DNA from: Colius striatus
Taxonomy: Eukaryota > Chordata > Aves > Coliiformes > Coliidae
Length of the DNA stretch: 64,000 nt
Assembly: GCF_028858725.1 (NCBI RefSeq)
Contig: NC_084761.1
Location: 31,402,501 to 31,466,500, forward strand
Reading direction: 5' to 3'
Positions 1 to 11,174 of this stretch are shown in pieces (the first letter of the stretch is position 1; each line of letters starts with the position of its first letter). The position numbers and the translations under genes are program-made. The notes beneath the pieces were generated by a model, which ran no database searches, was not told the origin of the DNA, and worked only from the letters and a program-made list of their open reading frames with translations.

Positions 1-2416
1 AGCAGAGTTGAGAGGGAAGAGGAATGAAGTGGATGTGAGAGAACCTGGACAGTAGTACCAAAACTGGATACTAATGAAGAGGAAAACTGAAAGGAGGAGA
101 GGTATGAGACAGAAAAAACCTAAGGAGGAAGCCATACCTTTATGAACTTTAAGATTTGGCAGAACTGCTGGAGCATCTAGACTGGTTTCAGTCAACCTGA
201 CATTGATAGTAAAGAAGCAAGACTTGAGATGAACACAAGGCATGAGATACTGTCATGGAACACTAAGAGGAGGGCTGCTCCAGAGAATGGGACAGAAAAC
301 AGGCCAGGAGCTAAGAGCAAGCCCAACAGCAGCAGTACTCCCACTAACAAAATGCTATCCTACAGTATCTGAATGCAGCAGGTTGAGCCAGATGCCAGTA
401 ATGGAATTCAGCAGCAGCTCCCAACATGGTATGGTGACACATCAGGATGAGTGTTTTATCCAGAAACTCCTGTCAGCAGCAGTTGGATTGGTTGGAAACA
501 CTGCTATAAAGAAAGTCTCAGATCCACACAGGCAGCAAGGATAAGAACCAACATTCATGCAACAGCTGAATGGTCCAGAATGAGCTTAGTAGAGTTCATG
601 AGCCCTTGGGGTGAGAAGTGAGAGGGTGAAACCCAAGTGAGGCTGGTTGGGGCTATTAAGAGCTATTAGCTGAAAAGGAAAAAACAGGGAAGAAGTTTTC
701 AAATATCTAATAAATTAGATGTTATGTGTTTTTTTTTCCTTTCAGTAACAAGCATTAACTCAATGAGACTGAGGTCTTTTAGGCATTCAAAAGTGCTACA
801 ACTCCTGAAACCAGAAATAGAGCCTCCACTGTTAGAGGATCCTCTTGTACCAATGCAGATAAGTCAATTCCCTTAAATATGTAAGTTATACTGCCAAAAT
901 TACATTTTGGTAGTTTCATTTGCCATACTTTTATTGAAATTTGAGGTCCTGATATTTCTAACTGGCATAGCTATACTCATGAAGTTTGAACTAGTTGAGA
1001 ATCTCTCCATTATTCACCTAACAACTGCCTACACATCTACAACTATCATGCCTAACAGCACTGTGGAACCAATAATGAGATTAGTTTCTTTACACATAGA
1101 CCAAACAAATAAGTCTAATGCATACATCAAAATTCTGGCTTTTTTTTTTAACATTAAACACAATTTTTCTGTATCTACCATTAAAAAAACATCGTATACA
1201 ATACTTTAGAAAGGAAATTTTCCAGAATAAAAGTATGCACCACTTTTTATGCCCAGGTTCGCTTGGATTATTTCAACAGTTTTTCATGCTACTGGTAAAA
1301 AAATACGTACCCTGTAGAAAATAGGCATCTGCAGCTCAGATTGAAAGCCAAAAAATAGCAGATTTTCTGGCCATCTCTTAGTAACATCCTTTTGAAATGA
1401 GCATCAAGAGTCCAGAATCCATCTATTTTTCTCAACTGTAAAATCAGTATGTTTACTATTACAAAAATTGCACTATGACAGGCTAACCAAAAATGGTTTT
1501 GGAAAAAAAAAAAAGAACTAAAGGACTATGTTCATGTTTATCTGAGAAATATTATTTACGTCATATCTCCAATAGTGATGGCACCACAGTATACACAAAT
1601 GCTTTCACTGAGTTAGCTTCAGTACAGGAAGAAAGCCCACTATGGAAGGATGGGATTCTGCAAGAGCCAACGTGCCCATGGGATAGCTTTTTTTTCCAGG
1701 AAGTTCAATTATTTCTGTGCTACTCTGCAAATACAACACAGGCACACTTACAACAGAGGCAAAATGTAGCTAAAAATAGCTGCTTTCCCAGGAGATACAA
1801 TATTCCTTTTATTGTGGTGTCATTTACAAGGATAAAGCAGTCAATTGCAATTTTTTATTTATATAACTTCAGAATTCGAGTTGAGGTCAGAAAAATTGAT
1901 TTTATTGCTGTTTTCCAAGTATATACTCCTCACTTCAACTGGCTCTGCAGAATAACAATGGCAGAACAAATTTACCTTTTTTTGCAGCGATAACATTGAA
2001 AGTCTCATCACTGAATTCCATGATTTGATCACTTGGGAAACCATTTACTTGTAAAGGAGAGGAAAGGCTGGGCCTGCAATAATCCAGTAATAAAATGGGA
2101 AAATGACTCTATAGAACAAAAGTATCAAAATAAAAAGGTCATTTTAGGTTTAATGGGAGTTGGCAACTCTTTATTATAAGAACGAAACATTGCAACAAAT
2201 TGTTGGATCATTTATTGAAATTAATGTTTGCATGACTTTTCAGTGGTTTGAATTTGTATATGTAACATTTAAGACTTAAAAGAAATAGTAAGGGAAAGCA
2301 ATATCCCTCTTTTTTTTAACATGCCTGTGTGGCAAGAACATTGGAAGTTTGACAAGGGTGGTATCATTTATATACATTTAGGAAAACATGCTTGCTGTGG
2401 GTGTACAAAAATAAAA
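1..2416. other. Downstream flank of PCDH18, no gene recognised
   Basis: Small ORFs here (for example 242-544 and 1493-1993 on the plus strand) show no recognisable domain and look like chance frames. Bases 1-680 are purine-rich and richer in GC than the rest, possibly an old degraded repeat. From about 700 to 2416 the DNA is AT-rich and may include distal PCDH18 3' UTR. Confidence 0.5.
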
Positions 2417-2653
2417 TTTATTTGTTAAATTACACATAAATATAAGGTACAAATGTATTTTTAAAATACAGATAAAGATAATCACACTTGCATTGTGTAC
2501 ATATGAAAATACAGTATTTTAATAATTCAACATACACAGACACATTTATGATAAATGCAATTAGTTGGCAATGCCAGTTAGTCTGTTTTTTGTTCTTCAT
2601 TTTTTTCCCCTTCCAGTTTTCCATAAATATGGAAAAACAGGCTTTTGAAACTA
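2417..2653 (-). other. PCDH18: PCDH18 3' UTR, minimal extent to first poly(A) signal
   Basis: The first canonical minus-strand AATAAA after the stop codon is at 2422-2417, giving a UTR of about 240-260 nt. Further AATAAA hexamers at 2216-2211, 2175-2170, 1859-1854 and 1813-1808 could end longer transcripts, and the flank is AT-rich enough to be 3' UTR down to about 1.8 kb. Which signal is used cannot be told from the sequence. Confidence 0.45.
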
Positions 2654-3327
2654 TTAGTTCTGTCGGACATCTTGCAGCAGCTTATTAATTTCTGCCACCA
2701 GCTCACTGGCATCCATGAGTTCATGTTTACCATCACTGAGGTGATTGAGCACATTGTCAAAATCATCCTCTTCATAATTCTCTGGGATCTCCTCCATGGC
2801 TGGCAGCCATTTAGAGGAAGGCTGAGCGCTCGAGTGCGTTCCGAGAGTGGGCCCATTGTTGGCAGGATTTTGGAAATGTGTGCTGGCTGCCCAAGCTGCC
2901 ACCCCCTGTGGATAATTTACAGTCTTGGCTGGCAAATGTCCCTTCCTGCGCTCCAACGAGCTGGAGCGATCCATCTCATTGCACTCAGTGTAGGCATCTA
3001 GCGAGGGAGGCAGCAGGCGCTGGAAGACGCTGCTCATTTCAGAGAGGAGAGAGGAGGTACAGGTGTCTCCTGAATCCTCCTCGCTCTGGCAGTCTTTACC
3101 AAATGTTGAAAAGCTGCTCTTCTTCTCACTGGCATCAGTAGGCTGTGGATCCTCCTCGAGGCCTTGTGGCTGCTGCTGCTGCTGAAGCTGTTGCTGGGGC
3201 GATTGGAACTCCTCTCCAGGGATGAACATGTTGCTTCTGTAGTCAGATGAGGGAGAGGGCAATGGCGGCATCCAGCACTGGTCAGAGTGCCCTAGGACCC
3301 TACACTCCTCCGTGCACAGCCGCATCG
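2654..3327 (-). CDS. PCDH18: PCDH18 coding exon 4 (distal tail and stop)
   Basis: A 674-nt exon, acceptor TTGCAG/CGATGCGG, encoding the end of Ala920, then [18 protein letters not shown] and on to LLQDVRQN and TAA (2656-2654). It holds a Gln-rich patch with five perfect CAG codons (3184-3170), the WIRS-like FSTFGK, an acidic stretch ([14 protein letters not shown], about residues 1099-1110) and a conserved C-terminal helix-like segment. The same frame stays open upstream to 3541, but that part is intronic: a good acceptor lies at 3328 and the phase joins exon 3. Confidence 0.96.
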
Positions 3328-6300
3328 CTGCAAGAGAGAGGAGAGGAGAGGAGAGGAGAGTGAACATCCCACACCTGTTGCAGATATCACAATCACAGAG
3401 ACTGAACTTCAAAGATGTTGAAATCTGGTATTTGAGTTCACATTCTGTGTGTAGGAAAGTGGTAAATACAAACAGTCTGGATCTAAACATACTGGCATTT
3501 CTGCATGGTCTGTAAAAATGAGAATGATAAATGCAGAACATGTAAGCCGTTAATGCAATCTCTTAACTTTGACTGAAGATAAACAAGTAAATTCCATGTG
3601 GAAAGCAAGCACTTCTGACTTAAAGCCATTCATTCCATCTGTACAGTGTTTTTTCATAAAAAATAAATAAATAGTTGTTTCTATCTCCAAGCACTTACTT
3701 AAGTTTTAGTCTTCTACATGCAATTAGAGAAGAATATCAGAGTAATAAAGTGGGAATGAATGAACAGAGAAAATAAAGAACAAAAACGTTCAGAGGAATC
3801 TCTATCTCCTTTCAATGTTCAATATTAGGTGATCCACTGCTCTATTACCCTTTTAACTGAATCAGTTAAATTTTAATCCAGTATCAGAATATCTAATGCT
3901 TAGTTCACACTTCATGTGACTCTGAGGTGCATCTGCAGCTATGTAGCTCAGGTTACAGGACCATGCTAGCTAAGGAGTTGCCACAGGTGAAGCTCTAACC
4001 CACAAGGTGGGCATCCAGGCCAGCCAGGAGGGCTGAACAGCAGAAGACAACAGAGCCACTCTTTCAACTGCTTGGTTTTAGTGGTGTTTCTCAGGAAGGA
4101 GAAATATTATGGGGCATGTGACTGCATCCCTGGGAGCTACTCTGGTCTGAACTGGCCCACAGCAGAGCACAGCAAGAGTCCCCCTGCAAACATCTGTCTC
4201 AATGAAGAAGCCTGGGAAGGGTCCGTAGAAGCAAAGACAGGCTTTTCAACCTAAACAATTCTGTGACAGATCTGCAAAGACAGGTATACCAGGAGAGAGA
4301 CGAAATCTTCCTCTCTATAGCAAACCAACTCTGCAGGATATGAGGCCTCAACTCAGGCTTAGAGCTGCCCAGGTGCCTGGGAGATCTGGGAAAGACCCAG
4401 GTGCTGCAGGGATCACAAACCTGAGACACAGACTTTTTCAGAAATGTCAGACTCTTTCCATTACACATATTTTGACCATAAGAAACTATTGTCATAACCC
4501 CTAACAATTAATGGTTATATCAGAATAGAGTTTCTTTTTTCTTTCTCTTTACATATTGAACACATAAGAAACGTTTGCAGTCATGCCCTGTAAGTTTTTT
4601 TTCCGCTTTCTCATCACGTTTCCCATGTATATCTGGATCCACTCAGTTTATCAAAAAAATCTTTTTGCAATGGTGTAAGCAGAACTGAATAGAGCATTCG
4701 AGGTTAGGATATACCAGTGATTGACAAAGTTCTACTCTCATATTGTCAGTTATTTATCTTGCCACTTTACACAGCCTATCATATTGTTTGCTTTTCTAAT
4801 GTCCTTTCTGTTTCTCTGAGTATAAACTTTCTCTGTCTTACGTGTGACAATATGGATTTTTTCATGTATGCAGGTTCAGGCTGCAGGCTGGCTCTTGCAC
4901 AAGCTATTGCGAATGGCCTGCTGATCCAGTGGGCTGCAAACAAAACAACCTAGAAAACAGCAGTGGCTGAAGTTTTGATATGACTGACTGAAATGCCTTC
5001 AAGTGCTTTCTTCCCATGTATGAAAAGCATACGTGTGCTGTTTTTAAGAAAATACTTAGAAAGGAGAAAAGATTATGTAATTGATCCGTGGTGCCTGGAC
5101 TAGATCTCAGCTCATTCCAGCAGGTGAGGATTACTGTTCTAATTATGAAGACCCCTGTAAATTAATGAGAGACTTTCTAGCATTTCATTAGTAGTGAGAG
5201 TTGTCTTATTGTGAGTTTTGTTACTGATGTTGTCAGGATTGGTTTTAGTACAATAAATTCTGACATTCTTGAATATAAGAACAAAAGATAATCTGAGGAA
5301 ACTTAATGGTGTCACATGTCTGATCAGGTAATTTTTGAAGTTTCAAGAGACTGGCCTCCATTCCTTTCCAGTTCCATCTTAAAAGGACAAACTGAAAGGA
5401 CTTTCTTACAGTTTTTTGCCTGTGTCCTGTCTGACAATGCAGAAACATTTCAAAAAGGAAAAACCTCCAAAAAGTTTTCTTTTCGTTTTTATTTGTTTGA
5501 ATTGCAGATCAGTTCAGGTCTTATATGTACAGGTTCAGCATATTTATCTGATGGATAAAGACCACACATAGTGGCAAGTGGACATCTGGGTGAGGTTAAA
5601 TATCCATCTTGGTAGCCCAACCCAGTTCTGTCTGCACTCAGCAGGAGCTTTGCTTATTTTGAATGCAATAGGACATGCACTTTTGGAAATCCAACCCTTT
5701 GTCTTCCTGTTTAGAGAAAGAATAGCAAGCGCTGAAAATAAGTCACAAGCACTTCAGCTAGCCAAGAGGGCAACCGCTCTCACCTGCTGGCAGCCCCCAG
5801 CTGCCCCAAGGAGAGGAGATAGCTCAGTCCTTGGCAGTAGCAGGGCTGGATGCCAGTGAAAACACAATTGCACTTTAAGTTCCCCTGGCAACTGAGATCC
5901 CACCTAGTAGATCCCTCCCTGACTCCTTGCTAACTACTGGAGAGAATAAGACATGCTTCATGCTAGCTGGCAGAGGAGTAAGTAGTAGGAGCTAAGGGAG
6001 TTGAGGATAGAAATATGTTAGACTACAGATTTAGGTTAAAGATACTGAAAAAACTGTAACTTTTCAAGGTCTCCACTTCTGAAACATGGGAGTCCATAAT
6101 ACTAGCTTGAGGAGGTAAGTGAATGCCTGGGTAGGTGATACAAGACCTAGTCTGGAGCAAAATATACAAAGAAGATTTAAAAGTGAAAATGTGTAAGAAG
6201 TACAAATGAAACTTTTGGGGTTTACTCTTGCCTAGTCTAACTGCCTAATTCTCAGGGTAAAACACACTCAGATCAAATACAACTTCCGCACTAGTGCTTT

Positions 6301-9300
6301 CCATGGCAGCAGAGAGGAGGGGGTGCAGCACTGCAGTTCGTCTCCTCCAGCCCCTGCGTGAGTCACTTTAAGAGGGAATATATGCTGCACCACCTCACAA
6401 AGCAACATGGCCCTGTGTATAAAGTCCTGTTTCAGGGAACCATACTGATTATCCAGTTGCTGGTTATACAAGAGAAAACTAAATATGATCTCAAGTAAGT
6501 ACAGGATCTAGGATACAAGCAGTGGCTGTATAATTAATTATTACAAAATTCTCATATCTGTACTTAGCACAATTTCCCAAGGCCTTTTTTATTCACCTTG
6601 TAACTAGAAATAAATTTAGAGGTGGTACTTCATACACATGAACACACACATATGTGTTAATCTTACTTTCACTCATTCTTTCCTAGCTTTTTTCTCTTCT
6701 GTCCTCTGCCTCTGAATTGTACATCTTATGCTCTTTCTTCTAGAAATTAGGGTTGAAAGTTTTAAAATCTGGGACGTGTTTAGATCCTTCCCTTGCCACT
6801 CAAGTACATTTTCCCATGGGGAAAAAAAGTATTTTTCTTTCTTCTCTATCCATATCTCTAGACCATTTTCACAATCCATTTCTGAACAGCAGAAGTTTGT
6901 ATTGCATGGGTCAATCCCACTGTGGAAAATGTCTCTCCCAAATTATAGTTCAGTGTATTTTTACCAAACCACAACTGCCTGTCTCTGCAGAAACATTCAC
7001 CCAGTCATTAAAAGTCTAAGGATATGGAGTAGATTGTGCTTTTGGGGGGTAATCTGAAGCCAGCTCATGATGTTGTGAATAACAGAAAAAAGTAGGCATT
7101 GCTCTGGGCAGATTTGCAGTTATGTCTGAGGTTTCATTTCACTAGACATGTAAAGGCTTCAGATCAATATTTATCATGAAGCAGAGTAAAAAGGAAGGAA
7201 ACACAGGACTCAAAAGCTAAAGAATTTTTCCTTTCTCAGAAGTAGCTTTATCAAAGTGACAACAAGGCAGCACTGTAAATAAACTGTTCCGCTTCCATTG
7301 TGCTCTTACCTGCAGGAATTCTTCCATCTGTAAGGAAAAGGTCACTGAATCCTTCCCCAAGAAGTCTGTCAATTGGAGATTCTCTCCCCAGGTCATAATC
7401 ACTGTCTCCAGCTTCACTATCACCCCGGCCACTGTCTTTCAAACTGAATTTATCCATATCTTGTAGGGCATATCTGTGAAGAGAATTGTGGTGATGGTTG
7501 AATTAAATAATCCAACATATGTTATGTTCCACTTTTTGATGAAGAATACCCTTATATATTTTCAGATACATGTCATACATACATAGCAGAACAGTCCAGA
7601 TCCTTACCTGTAGCTTCTAGAATACTTGTTTCCTCGAAAACTTGGCCTTGGTTGATACTGGCCCTGGTGAAGCATTGAGAGAAGCTGAGAAACCTGCTAA
7701 AGAGAAGGGGAAAAGATTGATTCTTTGAAATGAAAGCTCAAATGCCTAGTTGTAAAACCACTCATTCACTTCTCAGGTTTGTTTGTTTGGTGTGAAGGCT
7801 TTTTTACGTTCAAAGTTTAATCAGCTCAAATTCCTGCATATATTTAATGCAGTATAACAGATTATTTTGTACTGTACTATCTGCCACAGGAAACACTGAG
7901 GACCTTGGACAATGAGGTCATGCACTGCCATTCATCGGCCTCTGAAGTCATAATAATTACTTCACTGACAAGTAAAATAAAAAATTAAAAAGTGGTGTAG
8001 TTTTGTTTTAATAAGTTAGAATCAACCCTTTACCATTCCAGGATCCTAATTCAAAATCAAGTGTCTTCACTATATATGAAGAGAGTTACTAGGACCCAGC
8101 TCTCAGTTCAGTCATGACATGGCATTTGCAGTAAAAACTGATATGGGTAGTCTCAAAGTTTGAGATAACATGATCATCTACTGCAACAGCTGTACTTAAA
8201 GTACTTTTTTAGTGTTTCACTTTTTAGTTGTCCATCCCCACTAATGAAATATAAATACTCTGGCACTTTTTCTTATACAAAGCTATACAGAGGGAAAAGG
8301 AAGGCAAGAAAGAGAAAAAGAGAGATAGAAGAGAAAGAAGGAGAAGAAGGAAGGAAGGAAGGAAGGAAGGAAGGAAGGAAGGAAGGAAGGAAGGAAGGAA
8401 GGAAGGAAGACCAGAGCAGAGTGCTGTGTTACACTCCATTGTTTTGACCTTGCAGGGAAGAACTAAGAAATAATGATACTAAAAATAGATTTAATCCTGT
8501 TTCCCATGGTAATAGTTTCAGTTGATATTGGAGTAAAACTGCAAAACTGTGACATCTAAAGAGAAAGCTGTACATGTTCTCATTAGGCCTCTTGCTCTCT
8601 CAGGTTGTATGCAGAGTACCTCCATGCTCCCAGGAGAACACATGAGTGCAAATGAGGTGTGGACCTTACCTCAACAGCTGGAGTCGCATGGGTGAGTTCC
8701 AGTGAGAAATTCTCGGGTACGTGGTTAGAGGAGATTGTCACCAGGCTGTTCAGAGATTGGTGGCTGTGGTGGCTCTGCCGGCTGCTCATCTGTCCCCTTT
8801 CCAGGGTCGGAGATGATGACGGAGAAGCTCTGTGGTGAGATCTTATGGGCAAAGTGCCATTAACCGTTGGCACTAAAGTTATGTCACCTTTGTGGATTTG
8901 TCTTGAGGGTCGTTTTGGATGGTGTTGGTAGGTCGATTCTGCCACGCGACAGTTGTAGGACCTGGTGTCCTTTTTCTCTCGATTACATCTTGTAGCAAAG
9001 ATAACCATAATGACCAACAACACAGCACATATTGATCCTAGGGATATAATGGTTATCATGGAGACATCTAGGGAAGGCTGGCTTACCAAAGTTGCTTCTG
9101 TGCTTGAAAATGAATAAATGTACTCAAAAACGGTACACTTCAGGAGTGCTTTAGTACTAAGTTGAGGACTGCCTTTATCCTGGACTATCACAAAAAACTC
9201 CCACTGTTTTGCTGGAACCGATTCAACACTCACATTAATAGAGATGTCACAAGTTTTGGGATCCATCACAAAGATGCTGTTTTCCTTGTCAGCTGCTATG

Positions 9301-11174
9301 GAGCAGCTGAGTTCAGAGTTCATACCAGAGTCTCTATCTGTAGCCCTTATCCTGGTGACAAGAAAGCCAATTCCAGCATCTTTAGGGATTGAGATTTCTG
9401 CTGTGCTATTGCGTAGCGCTGGCCCCACAATGACGGGAGCGTTGTCATTTTCATCAATGATGGTTAGTACAACAGTGGTATTACTGACAAGCTGCTGGCT
9501 CCCTCCGTCTCTAGCTTGAACCATAAAGGCAATTTGATTTACTTCTTCATGATCAAAGGTTCGCAGGGCATAGATTGCCCCATTGGAGGGATCAATGGTC
9601 ACATAGGTGGTTATAGAACTTCCCAAAATGTAGCTCTCCAAAATAGTGTAGGTCACCTGCCCATTGTCACCTAGATCTGGGTCTGTGGCTGTAACTGATG
9701 TGATGTACGCTCCTGGAGAGTTATTTTCCAAGATAACAACTTCGTATCTGTTTGTCTGGAAGCGGGGCGGGTTGTCATTTTCATCACTGATTTGGACAGT
9801 AAAGTGTTTCACCGTGGAGAGACTTGGCATTCCCTTGTCCTCCGCTATTACAGTCAAACTGTATTCAGATCTCTTTTCCCTATCTAGAGTGGCATTAGTC
9901 AAGATTAAATAGTTATTTTCATAAGTCTTTTGAAGTTTAAAGTGGCCATGTCCATGCAGCTTGCAAACTATCTCTCCATTCACACCTGAGTCCTTGTCTT
10001 GCACTCTGACCAGGGCAACAAAAGTGTCCAGGGGTGACCCTTCAGAAATGTAAGCTATTTCTTCTTTCTCTGTGGACATCAGGTTTAAGTTAATCTCAGG
10101 TCTGTTGTCATTCACATCCACAACTTTAATTATAATTTTGCAGTGAGCTGGGATAGAATTTGGCCCCAAATCTTGAGCCTGAGCATCAATTTCATAGGAT
10201 TTGGTTACTTCATAGTCCACTTGCTTCAGGAGGGTCAGATGTCCCTTTTCGGAATCTATCTTAAAAGTCTCTATAATTTTGGCAGACACATGACTACTGA
10301 AAGTGTACACGACTTTACCGTTAGCACCCTCGTCTGGATCAGTAGCATTGAGGTCTATAAGCAAAGTCCCAATCGGTGAGTTTTCCAAGAGCTGGATAAT
10401 ATATGACTGTTGCTCAAAAACAGGGCTGTTGTCATTGGAATCAGAAATGCTTATTTTCAGAAGGGATGATCCAGATCTCTGAGGCACCCCTTTATCTGAA
10501 GCGGTGAGTTGGAGTTCATAACTTGACTTCAACTCCCGGTCCAACTCTCTAACCACAATCAGCTCGGCATACTTAGCACCATCAGTCCTCGTTCTCACCT
10601 CAATACTAAAAAAATCATTTGCAGAAAGGGAGTAAGTGTGAAGTGAGTTGTCCCCTACATCTGGATCAAAAGCACTGTCCAAAGGGATCCGGGTTCCCAC
10701 AGCCGCACTCTCTGATATTTCAATAGGAATAAGAGCTCTGGAAAACTGGGGAGAGTTGTCATTAATGTCCAGCACTTCAACTTCAACATGGAAAAGCTGG
10801 AGATGTTCAGTGGGCAGAGTGATCACATCAAACTCTATGGAGCAGTTTAAGTTTTTCTGGCAGAGTTGCTCCCGGTCAATTTTAGCTCCTATGCTGATCT
10901 CTCCGTTATCCTCCCGGACTACAAGCAAGGGAGAATTCCCCCTCTGCATAGCTCGAAAACGAACCGAGGAAGGGTTAGGCATTTTTAATAAAACATCAGC
11001 CACATCCTCCGATAGTCTTGCAATTACTGATCCAACTCTCTGCTCCTCATAAATCCTGTATTTCAAATTCTTGCCCAGCACAGTCTTATTAAAAGATAGT
11101 ATCATCAGTGCAAAAATGAATATAAAGTGCATTTTGCCGCCGACTCGGCGCGTTTGTAAGTTTTCGCAATTCAT
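2654..11174 (-). CDS. PCDH18: Protocadherin-18, complete four-exon coding region
   Basis: Joined minus-strand CDS 11174-8670, 7696-7608, 7473-7310, 3327-2654 gives 3432 nt and 1143 residues, close to my recollection of about 1135 for human PCDH18. Seen: hydrophobic signal peptide (about 15-34); six cadherin repeats with calcium-binding linkers ending LDINDN (135-140), SDSNDN (244-249), VDVNDN (352-357), SDENDN (463-468) and IDENDN (573-578); a membrane span at about 705-728; and a tail holding the CM1/CM2 region (about 828-919), a Gln-rich stretch (961-974), FSTFGK (992-997, fitting the WIRS consensus) and the conserved C-terminus LLQDVRQN. Several N-glycosylation sequons occur in the ectodomain. 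Family knowledge: delta-2 protocadherins are plasma-membrane homophilic adhesion proteins of the developing nervous system and mesenchyme; mouse Pcdh18 has been reported to bind Dab1, and WIRS motifs recruit the WAVE complex. No frameshift or stop interrupts it. Identity rests on recognising the protein, especially the ectodomain start and the tail. Confidence 0.97.
3336..3360 (-). repeat. (CTCTC)5 microsatellite forming splice-acceptor pyrimidine tract
   Basis: Five perfect GAGAG units on the plus strand, CTCTC on the transcribed strand. They sit directly before TCTTGCAG of the exon 4 acceptor, so they serve as its polypyrimidine tract. Confidence 0.9.
5611..5702. repeat. Possible ancient amniote interspersed repeat remnant
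   Basis: Phrases such as GGACATGCACTTTTGGAAAT and the adjoining AGCCCAACCCAGTTCTG resemble a common, very old amniote dispersed repeat that I recognise by its text but cannot name reliably. It lies within PCDH18 intron 3. Confidence 0.3.
7310..7473 (-). CDS. PCDH18: PCDH18 coding exon 3 (CM2 region)
   Basis: A 164-nt exon completing Arg865 and encoding [18 protein letters not shown] through [15 protein letters not shown] to RIPA, then the first base of Ala920. This is the conserved CM2 segment of delta protocadherins. The acceptor is TTCACAG/ATATG and the donor is GCAG/GTAAGA (7309-7304). Phases match exon 2 (two bases carried in) and exon 4 (one base carried out). Confidence 0.96.
7474..7607 (-). 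other. PCDH18: PCDH18 intron 2 (134 bp)
   Basis: A short GT-AG intron between coding exons 2 and 3. It begins GTAAGG and ends TTCACAG. Nothing else is apparent in it. Confidence 0.93.
7608..7696 (-). CDS. PCDH18: PCDH18 coding exon 2 (CM1 region)
   Basis: An 89-nt exon encoding residues 836-864 and two bases of Arg865; it begins [15 protein letters not shown], the conserved CM1 part of the tail. The acceptor reads TTTAG/CAG/GTT, a tandem NAGNAG. Using the first AG keeps Gln836; using the second starts the exon at 7693 and drops it. The donor is AG/GTAAGG at 7607-7602. Too short to be found as a free-standing ORF; located through the reading phase and conserved peptide. Confidence 0.95.
7697..8669 (-). 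other. PCDH18: PCDH18 intron 1 (973 bp)
   Basis: A GT-AG intron (GTAAGG to TTTAG, or TTTAGCAG with the alternative acceptor). It contains a long perfect GGAA microsatellite at 8347-8409. The exon-1 frame stays open for 28 codons into it, stopping at 8583. Confidence 0.92.
8347..8409. repeat. (GGAA)n tetranucleotide microsatellite
   Basis: 63 bp of uninterrupted AAGG/GGAA period-4 repeat, nearly 16 units, preceded by a purine-rich run, within PCDH18 intron 1. Length is likely to vary between individuals. Confidence 0.95.
8670..11174 (-). CDS. PCDH18: PCDH18 coding exon 1 (ectodomain, membrane span, proximal tail)
   Basis: This exon supplies residues 1-835 and ends on a codon boundary, GAG followed by the donor GTAAGG (8669-8664). 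The frame is closed upstream by TAA at 11201-11199, so 11174 is the first in-frame ATG; its context has G at -3. A second in-frame ATG at 11132 (residue 15, A at -3) begins the conserved MHF signal peptide and could be the real start, giving 1129 residues. A large unspliced exon carrying all six EC repeats is typical of delta protocadherins. Without splicing the frame runs on 28 residues into intron 1 and stops at 8583. Confidence 0.96.

Larger units (their letters stand above)
3328..7309 (-). other. PCDH18: PCDH18 intron 3 (about 4.0 kb)
   Basis: GT at 7309-7308 and AG at 3329-3328 bound this intron. The acceptor's polypyrimidine tract is a five-copy CTCTC microsatellite. Inside I see no further coding exon. 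One stretch at about 5611-5702 resembles an ancient amniote repeat. Confidence 0.9.

Noticed and set aside
1493..1993. 166-codon plus-strand frame
   Set aside because: No domain, low-complexity Lys run near its start, antisense to possible PCDH18 3' UTR. Likely chance.
3328..3541. Extension of the exon 4 frame upstream, starting [11 protein letters not shown]
   Set aside because: A strong acceptor at 3328 joins exon 3 in phase and gives the conserved RIPAAMRLC junction, so the extension is intronic.
8583..8669. Treating the whole exon 1 frame as a single-exon gene ending at 8583
   Set aside because: GAG/GTAAGG at 8670 and the conserved downstream tail exons show splicing; the read-through tail is kept only as a possible isoform.
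9162..11052. Plus-strand frames opposite PCDH18 exon 1
   Set aside because: Antisense shadows of a long conserved coding exon; no independent support.
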